This document shows, in pieces, positions 56,442-64,000 of a DNA stretch of 64,000 bases (position 1 is its first letter; each line of letters begins with the position of its first letter). The notes below the pieces were generated by a model. The model saw nothing but the letters and a program-made list of their open reading frames with translations, did no database searches and had not been told where the DNA came from. This stretch comes from Rhizophlyctis rosea (Eukaryota; Chytridiomycota; Chytridiomycetes; Rhizophlyctidales; Rhizophlyctidaceae), in NCBI GenBank assembly GCA_027596075.1, contig JADGJC010000074.1, positions 3,792 to 67,791 of the forward strand, written 5' to 3'. The position numbers and the translations under genes are program-made.

Positions 56442-59400
56442 CTAGGCGCCCTCCATTCCCTCCTCACTCCCATTTCCTACATTGCTAGTAACAGCTCCTC
56501 CATTGCTATAAGATTGTACCGGCTGCTGAGAAACGCCTTCTGCTACAGGTAAAATCTTTGACTCTGTAGGCTGTGCCGAGGAAACCATTTGCTGCTGCTG
56601 TGGAGCTGTAACAGAACCCTGGCCCAACCCCCCTGCCTGCGCATCCCCACCAGGCGCATGGAACAACTGCTGCTGCTGCGGAGGCGGAGCCGCTTGCGAA
56701 GCATCCAGAACCCCATTCACGCGCGCCGCGGCCGCCGCAGCTGCAGCCGCAGCCGAAGAAGGCAAAACGGACACCGGAGACGGAAACGCCATCCCATTAC
56801 TCGTCCCACCAGGAGTAGACGACGCCAAATCCGCGAAATACGACGCCGCGGGCTTGGAGGGCGTCATGGCTACCGTCGACACCAAATCTCCCACTTGATC
56901 GGAGGGACCAGCAGAGACGACGGGCGCGTAAGGCGTGTCGTCTACGACGTCGACGGAGGAGATGACGGCTTCGGACATGCCGTCGGCGTAGGTTAGGATG
57001 TTGGGTTGGTAGTAGGCCGGGCTGGCGGGGTGCGGGATGGCGACGGCGTATTGTGGGGGCATGGTGATTGGTGTTAGGTGTGGGGGCAGTGGGGTGGTTG
57101 CTTGCGGGCGGTGCGGGGTGTGGAAGGTCATGGGTGTTGTTGCAGGTGTTGTTTGGTGGGTTGGGAGACCGTTCATTGGGTAGGCCATGGGTGGTGCGGT
57201 GGTTGGGGTGGCTGTTATTGGGGGTCGGGGTGGACGGTTGGGTGTGGCGGCTATGGAGGGTTGAGAGTTGGAGGTGGTGGTGGAGGAGGAGGAAAAGGAT
57301 CCGGATTGTGAGTGGTGTTGCTGCTGGGGATGTGCCGCAGGGGAAGGGGGAGGGAAAGAATGCGACGTTGTCGACCCAAACGACGGCCTACGCACTACTG
57401 ATGTCGCATCCGCAACCGCCGAGCCATTAGCCCCCTCCGACAATCTGACCTTCTTAACCACCAACTGTCCATGATCCTCATACAACCCAACGTGCTCAGT
57501 CCCACCAGCCGATGCCGGCGACGCCGACCCAGCATTGCTGGCACGCTCCATCACTTCCCTCCTCTTACACCGATTACATACATAGTCTAATTTCTGCCAG
57601 TCCGCGATGTTGACAGAGCTGGCGGGTTGTCCTTGCGCCTTCGCTAGGCACATAATGTGTTGCCACACGTTGCAGCGCTCGCATGCAATCATCGGCGTGC
57701 CATCTGATGGGAGGACGACCATGGAAGAGCAAAACGATCGAGGCGAGAAGGTGAATGAAAGGAAGGAAGGAGGCAAAAATGGGATGAACGAATGGTGAAG
57801 ATGTCCAAAATAACAGAAGATGCAGCAAGAAGACGTAGAAGAACCGAAAATTCATAAACATGAAGCGAGACAAATCAGTATGACAGCTCATAACAAAATG
57901 CAAACAAGACAAGATATCTTTATTCCTCCACCACACAATGCCTACCATCAAGGTTTTCACCATGCGTGCCACAAACACAATCAAAGTACCAATTCTCCTC
58001 TTCCTCCTCCTCCTTCCGAGCCCGCTTCCGCGCAGACCGTTGACCCGCCGGTGTCCCACCCTTCCGTTGCTCCAGTCTTGTCTCGCGGTCCCGGGCAATC
58101 ATTTCTTGGTTATGGCGCTGCTCGGCCAACCGGGCTTCGCGTTCGGCGATACGGCGTTCGCGGGATTCGACGCGACGTTGTTTTTCCTGTGTGAGAGAAA
58201 ATAATGATACAGTGGAAGGATAACAATTCAGTCAACATGCAACTCCAGGCCATTCGAAGAATATCCAACAGCACATCCCAAGCAGAAACATTAAAACATA
58301 CCAGCTCCTCCCTCGCCCTCTTCGCCTCCAACTGCCTGTTCCTCCTCTCCTCCTCCTCCTGTATCCGCCTCAACTCATCCTGTCGATCCATCTCCAACTT
58401 CTCAAGCTCCCTCATCTGTAATCGAGATGATCTCTTGCGGTTCAATAATGCGTCTTGCATTTTCTTCGTTTTGTCTTTATCCTACAATAGTGAGGGGCGT
58501 GTGAGTTAGAGATGGAGTGGGATGATTTAGCGTCATGAACGATGGCGGGAAGGCAGTGTTTCGTTAAACGAATCCCGACAGAAGCAGGCGAAAAGGATGT
58601 CGCTCAAAGGATACAAACCTGCAAATCCGTCAACACCTTCGGCAACGCATGCTCCGTCAAGAACTCATGAAACTCCTTCTCCGCCCCGTTCTTGGACCGA
58701 CCAAACTTATCCGCGAACGCCGTCCAATCCTCCATGGTCAGACACTCCAAGATCCAGTTCGGTTCCGGTTTGGTGACGGACTTTCTCTTCTTGGATTTGG
58801 CTTTCTGCGGTGCGGGTGGAGGTGCTTCACGGTATAGTCTGTTGTCTGTTGTTTGCACGCTATGGTTAACATCCTTCTGCCTACGTGGGAAGGGTGCTGG
58901 CTACAGTACCATCGAAGAGCCAGTACGTATTGCCTTTTGCATCATAGCCTACAGGTTCGACCCGCTGGAAAGTACGGTCAATGATGCTCCATCCTGAGCC
59001 ACGGAATGGACAATCTTCAACCCACCCAATGGACAGCCTCTTCCTCCGTAGGCATCGCAGTCCGGAAGCGCTCTGCATTGTCGACCTGCCATTCACACAA
59101 GTAGTGTAGGATCATCACCTATTGTGCAACGGTTGTTGAGTTGAGAATTGTCGGTACGAGATGGAACGTGGTATGCCCATCCAACCTTGTTCCGAACAGG
59201 AAGATCAAAATAATCTATGCCTTCCTCAACAGGACTCTCTGGTAATTCTCGTTTTGCTGCTTCTTTGAGGAGGTAGGTCTGCCAATTCTCAACTCTGGAA
59301 AAGACATCGTCAGGAGTTTTGACAGATTGTCGTTATGGAATGGGAATGATAGACAATACCCGATCAAACGCGAACCCGTCAGTGAGCGCAGCAGCTTGAT

Positions 59401-59966
59401 ATGTAGCTCTACTAAACGGGCCTCGGGCGGTGGGGAGAGCATTTGGGATTCTAGCTCCTGTTACGGGAGGGGTTAGGTAAGTACAAAGTAAGAGGTATTG
59501 ATCGGTGGAGATGCGATATGGAAGAAAGAAGCGCTTGACATGTATGGTCAAGTCCCAATCGGCCCGCTTGGTATGTCATGCACAAAGTCCATCGCTGAAA
59601 CTCCACGCGGCCCAAACGCCAGGAAACGACGACCAGCCCAACACATGCAAGAATTTACACCACAATAGCCCTTCCAACATCACAAGTAATATATATGCAA
59701 CAACTCACATCGGTATCAAAGTCAGAGAGCCCGAATGCTTCGTGAAATAGATGCAGAAACTGCGAAACCGCTGCAAACTCCCACATGGACCGCATCTCCT
59801 GAAGTTGTGCTGCATCGGGCGAAGAAGGGAGGGAAAGCGTTTGCGTTAGATGCGTGTGTCAATGCAGGTGGCTGGTAACCCGAGTTGATCGGGTTGACAC
59901 GCCGAGCACGTCGGGATCTAGAATCGTGCAGTAATTTTCGCCTGCCGTACCTGAGCGGTCCTCCAT
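56442..59966 (-). CDS. DDT-WHIM-PHD chromatin protein
   Basis: Nuclear protein likely to act with an ISWI-type remodeller and read histone H3 tails. Ten exons (59966-59951, 59809-59709, 59457-59360, 59294-59186, 59118-59022, 58993-58910, 58845-58619, 58481-58302, 58186-57946, 57703-56442) join in frame to 804 residues. The N-terminus has a DDT domain (MWEFAAVSQFLHLFHEAFGL, then LVELHIKLLRSL), followed by HYLCEWQVDNAERFRTA, a WHIM-like motif (RVEPVGYDAKGNTYWLFDDN, then RLYR), a long charged coiled coil (EKLEMDRQDELRRIQEEEER) and a PHD finger: WYFDCVCGTHGENLDDGTPM, CERCNVWQHIMCL, CNRCKRR. The last half is Pro/Ser/Gln/Ala-rich and disordered. The first exon is only 16 bases; its ATG was chosen because splicing there enters the DDT domain in phase. 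Confidence 0.85.
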
Positions 59967-60899
59967 GACGAGTGGTGAGGCCTGAGTGAAACCCTGACTA
60001 TCAAGACGTGTGGTGACTGCCGCAACCGAACCGTATGAAGAGACGTAGTCTGCAGGGCGGTTCAAATGGTGCCGGGACCAGATTCACACTATTTGTGATA
60101 GTAGTCGCAAGCAGAGACGGTATGGGAAGAGCGTGTTGCCTCCGACCACTACTAAGAACGAGACAAATAGGCGCCAAAATAATTATAAATAGCCAGATGT
60201 GAGCTGGCACTCCAGTGTTGCAAGGGGTTCCCGGTGTGACTTTCGTTTGGGTCAGTCGCCGGTATGTCCCGTATAGTCTCTAAGACTTAACGGGAAAGTA
60301 TTGAGTGCAAGCGGCGGGGAAGCATAGAAGTGAGAAAAGGAAAGCACGATGGGAAATTGCTTTGGGGAAGATGTCGAGGTCGTAATTTGACCCGGAATGT
60401 CGGCAAATTGGGCCATGAATCAGCGTGAATCGCATAGCCATTCATCAGCTATATTATCTGTTTGATAGCTGGCTCGATCGATTTTGAGAACTTTGCTCAT
60501 TAATCCAATGTGGGTTTGATTAACGATGAAACCTTCATTCAATGTTCTCATTGCGGAAGGCGCTGTGACTCGTGGGAAGGTGGCACCCGTGGGGGCTCAC
60601 CATTGTCGCCGGGTGTCTGTTCCTTTTTTTGGTGTTGGTTCGCTCATTGACGTTTTCATGACCTTCCTCGTGACTCGTGGCTCCCACCAGGTAGCTACGA
60701 AAATACTCAGACACTTTTGACCACCAAAACTAGCAGCAACACAACCCTTGGAGCCGTCGCTTAGCCAAAAATACACTTCCTGTTATATTTAAACTTGACT
60801 TGTTCGGCTGTCAGAGGTGTTGAAACCTGCATCGTGGTGGGAGATCACCAACTACATGCTTATCCGTCCGCCGACCTACTGTGGACAAGCTTTCACGCA
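59967..60899. promoter_or_regulatory. Divergent intergenic region
   Basis: 930 bases between the chromatin protein and the LRR gene. The frame of the LRR protein is open from 60795 but begins with TTG. No specific element is identified. Confidence 0.3.
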
Positions 60900-62763
60900 A
60901 TGTGCTCCTGCAACCAAACAATCTACCTATCAAACACGCCAACAATAACCTTTTCCGACCCACCTGTTGAAATTCTCGAAGCGTTTCTGAACGCAATCAG
61001 AGACATCTTCCACGTCGAAGACGCAAAACGCATCTTCGCTCGCGAACTACGCGCCTATCAACACACAATAAGCGTCTGCACCCAACTCAACAAAGCTTGG
61101 CGACGTGGCACCATCCCACGACTATACGAAGCTCCGGTCCTAGCGAACCTGGACCAATTCCAGCTATTCCTCGCCTCAGTCAAAGCCGGAACAACCCGCA
61201 CCGAACCCACTCCCACTCCCGCTACGCGTCGAGACGCTCGTATCACTCAACAGAGTTGGGACAGCGATGAGCCGTGGGGTGGACAGCCTGGATGGAACTT
61301 GGGCGGGGTAGGCTGGGAGTCATCCAATTGGACCAAACCGCGAGTCATCAAATCAGACGGGTGGGTGCCGTTGGAACAATGGATCGTCGATATGGTGTCT
61401 GAAGATACGGCAAGCGGTAGCGGGGATGGGACGGATGATTCGGATAGGAGTAGTGATTCGCCTCTGCCGGAGGACGAAGAAACTCATGACGATGGGGAAG
61501 ACCTTGGAGTACCCGTCGCGCCATCGGACCCATCCCACATTGCTGCTGCAGAGTCGGAACATGGCGTCGTGGGTGTGGGCTCTTTCATAAAACGAATAGA
61601 CCTCAGCGCACTACGTTTCGTCACCGCGCGCGATGTTAAAGCATTGGCGGACCACATAGGACCGAGATTGAAACATCTCGATCTGTCCACATGCGTGACA
61701 ATTACAGGTAATTCCATTTTGTTTGTAAACAAAGCGGTTTGTTTACATTGCAGCTTGCGAGAATCTCCATGTAATTCTAACTCCTGATTCAACCTCACCA
61801 CCAGACAGTGCGGTAATCTCAATCGTAGAACACACTCACCAAACCCTAACCCACATCCGCCTCACCGACAACCCACAACTAACCGACCTAACCCTTAACA
61901 CAATCTCCACCCTCTGCCGCCACCTAACCCACCTCCACCTCGAACGCCTCAACCGCATCACAAACGAAGGATTCTACTCCCTCTGCCGGTACAGCCGGTC
62001 TCTCACCTCCCTCTCCATCGTCCAGATGCGGAACTTGACGGATAAGGCCGTGGTGAGATGGGCTAGGAGGCGCGGCGGGCAGCTGGAACGGCTGTGTGTT
62101 GCGAGGTGTGGGGTTGCGGATGATGGGTTGGAGTTTATGGCGAGGGGGTGTGGGGCGGCGTTGAAGGATGTTACAGTGGCGATCAGTCATTGTGTTACTG
62201 AGCAGGCGTTGAGGGCTTTTGCTGGGTATTGTAGGGAGTTGGAGAGGGTTACAATTATGAGTACTGATGTCAGGTGGGTCCTTACATCTTCAAGAGTGCT
62301 GCCATTATCTTGGAGTTATCTCATACACCGACCTTCCTTCCTTTCCGCCATTACATACAACCCTGCAGAGAATTCTCCGTCTCGACCGATGACCTTATTA
62401 CCATCTTCCGTCCCCTTCACAACATCCGAACCCTCGCACTCTACGGCTCGGTCAACCTGACCGAACACGACGTACAGCGCATCGCGGACGGCATTCCTCA
62501 ATTGAAGTTTCTGAACTGTTTCTGTTGGCATGCCATGAGTGAGTAATGTTTTCCCGTCCTTTCAATGCGTTTTTCGTGCGGGGCGGGGCTGTTGGGAGTT
62601 GGACTCATTTGCCATGAACGCCTTTCTGTATCTGATTTTTTATCTGCTTCCCGCTCTTACTGACCCTCTATTTGCTGTACTTCTAGCTGAGGAGTTCCGT
62701 GACAAGTTCAATGCGCGACAACCCCCCGATCGGTTGAGGGTTGTTCTGGATGATGGGACGTGA
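60900..62763 (+). CDS. Leucine-rich-repeat protein (AMN1/F-box-like LRR)
   Basis: Four exons (60900-61707, 61805-62273, 62369-62538, 62687-62763) give 507 residues. An N-terminal helical region (DPPVEILEAFLNAIRDIFHV, then LNKAWRRGTIPRLYE) resembles an F-box without its clear LP..L start. An acidic, Gly/Ser-rich linker follows (SGDGTDDSDRSSDSPLPEDE). The second half holds several cysteine-containing LRRs as in AMN1, Grr1 and SKP2: RLKHLDLSTCVTITDSAV, LTHLHLERLNRITNEGF, LTSLSIVQMRNLTDKAV, LERLCVARCGVADDGLEFMA and RTLALYGSVNLTEHDV. Such LRRs usually pick the substrate in an SCF ubiquitin ligase. The start is tentative, since upstream sequence is open without ATG. Confidence 0.75.
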
Positions 62764-63160
62764 TGACGGGGCGGTGTGGGCGGTTAAGATGCCCGTTTCA
62801 TCGTTGAATTTTGAATGTATATCTTGCTCGAAACGCTGGTCGTTTGAAGTATACATCTGGATGAAGAGCTGTTTGCAAAACACTTCGTGTTTTTGCCTTT
62901 GCTCGCGCCAGGGATGGATGACACACGTTCATACACACCAAATATCGTGAACAGACAAAAGTGACGCAAAATCACGGTCAAAACAGCTTTGTTCAATTCG
63001 CTTGATTATATACATTTATCCGATATGACTACTGAACAGCAGAGGATTGGTATCATTTGCGGGCCGGAAGCTGTGGTTGCTGAAAACGGAAGTAAATTAG
63101 CCGGAGAACAAATGAAGTGCATCGAGAAATAGCTGTATTCTCACCTGTGATAGCACCCGC
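62764..63160. other. Intergenic, convergent 3' ends
   Basis: Nothing recognised. Confidence 0.3.
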
Positions 63161-63554
63161 TTACTTCTGGCCGTGGGTCTTCTCGTAAGAGTCGTAGTAC
63201 TTTTGGCCTTGGTCGATGATGTTACCCTGTTGGGTGCCGGTGGCGGGGAGGATGCCGTGGGCTTGGCCTTGGTCGACGGCGGTGTCCTTCCCTAGAAAGC
63301 GATCGGGAGCTTTTAGCATTCACTGAGGATCCGCGGATACCGGGAAGAGAACTCACAGTCGTATTGGGCATTGCCGGCGTGAGTTCCGACACCGGCACCG
63401 GTGGTGCTTTGGGGAGCGGCGGTGCTGCCGGTGTTGGTGTTGCCGACCTTGCTGGCGACCTTGTTAGCGGCGTTCTACAGTCGGAGATGCGATATCAGTA
63501 TCGTTGATTCCAAGAATGCGGTAAAGCCCCTTCGATTACCTTGATAGCGTCCAT
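63161..63554 (-). CDS. Small Grg1-like hydrophilic protein
   Basis: Three exons (63554-63540, 63474-63357, 63291-63161) give 87 residues. It begins MDAIKNAANKVASKVG, like glucose-repressible Grg1 and related fungal stress proteins, then NTNTGSTAAPQSTTGAGVGT, and ends with GQAHGILPATGTQQGN, then DQGQKYYDSYEKTHGQK. It is rich in Gly, Gln, Thr and Ala with no hydrophobic segment, as in hydrophilins. Codon use is strongly C-ending (GCC, GGC, ACC, AAG), a mark of high expression, and clearly more biased than in most neighbours. The Grg1 assignment rests on the N-terminal dozen residues. Confidence 0.7.
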
Positions 63555-64000
63555 TGTTGTTGTTTTGTTGAATTGTTGAGAAGTTTGGAAGTTGTGTTTG
63601 TGCTTGTGCTTGATTGACTGCTATGTGATGATTCTGGTTTGGAAATAGGGCAATCGGCTCCTAACTGGCTTTTATGCTTTCTCGGAGGGATCGTGGATGC
63701 TGTTCACCTGCGTATGGCTTGGGAGCTTGCCAAGCGCACATGATTGTTTCATGACGTTGTTGGCATAGGCGGGATCCCAGAATAGTGATGAACCGCGTGG
63801 CGTTTCGCCGTCTTGGGGTGGTTCCTACTGTCTGAGACTCCGAGAGCACGGCCGGCAGATGAGGAAACGCGTCGGAGCCGCGTCAGGGTTTTGCATTGCC
63901 ACCATTCTCGAGTCGCAGCCACGCGGTTGCCACACAATGACGACATGGAAGTCGAGGAAGTTGGGGCGAATGAGAAAAACGTGTGAACACGACTTTCTGG
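63555..64000. other. Upstream flank at window end
   Basis: Promoter side of the Grg1-like gene. No further gene is recognised before the window ends. Confidence 0.3.

Noticed and set aside
58940..58965. GGTTCGACCC, a tRNA T-loop-like word
   Set aside because: It lies inside a well supported exon of the DDT-PHD gene and has no matching acceptor or anticodon arms. I found no convincing tRNA elsewhere, though a proper scan with tRNAscan-SE is needed.

Overview
This is a stretch of nuclear DNA from an intron-rich fungus. Nearly every recognisable gene is interrupted by short introns with GT...AG ends, mostly 50-120 bases long, and the products are typically eukaryotic: U2 snRNP A', exosome Rrp45, ribosomal protein eL39, mitochondrial carriers, GID complex and DDT/PHD chromatin proteins. 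Several genes suggest an early-diverging, chytrid-like fungus rather than an ascomycete yeast: a RAD51AP1-like protein, a PanP-like decarboxylase and a membrane-anchored periplasmic-binding-protein fold. That placement is inference. There is one assembly gap (10 N at 49213-49222), in a polyproline-coding stretch.

Layout. At 0.2-3.1 kb, a polyprenol reductase and a YEA4-type nucleotide-sugar transporter are transcribed divergently. 3.1-9 kb is gene-poor and holds a broken Ty3/gypsy-like retroelement with a protease fragment in reverse orientation. 9-14.1 kb has a hypothetical protein and two low-complexity secreted proteins. 14.8-29.5 kb is dense: an atypical SDR, glucose-6-phosphate dehydrogenase, an XPG/FEN-family nuclease, a 3'-5' exonuclease-fold protein, a type I membrane protein with a substrate-binding fold, a KAPA-synthase-like enzyme and U2A'. 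At 31-36 kb a PanP-like PLP decarboxylase is divergent from a RAD51AP1-like gene. A LEU5-type CoA carrier follows at 37-39 kb.

40.1-41.7 kb holds the most unusual object: a tandem array of about seven diverged units of roughly 160-180 bases. Each unit can fold into several small hairpins, many capped by UNCG-type tetraloops. Stems are kept by compensatory or wobble changes, while unit spacing does not keep a reading frame. I read it as a candidate repeated structured RNA.

42-64 kb carries Rrp45, a small protein with a duplicated motif, eL39 with an ATG-only first exon, GID8, a large polyproline protein, a DUF4604 protein, a Ppx1/prune-type DHH phosphatase, a casein-kinase-1 gene without an N-lobe, a DDT-WHIM-PHD chromatin protein, an LRR protein and a Grg1-like small protein.

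The genes do not form operons or an obvious cluster. Themes recur (RNA processing: U2A', Rrp45; DNA repair: FEN-like nuclease, RAD51AP1-like; cofactors: KAPA synthase, PanP-like, CoA carrier), but the neighbours look independent. Exon boundaries were worked out by hand from splice signals and reading frame, so they are models and not transcript evidence.
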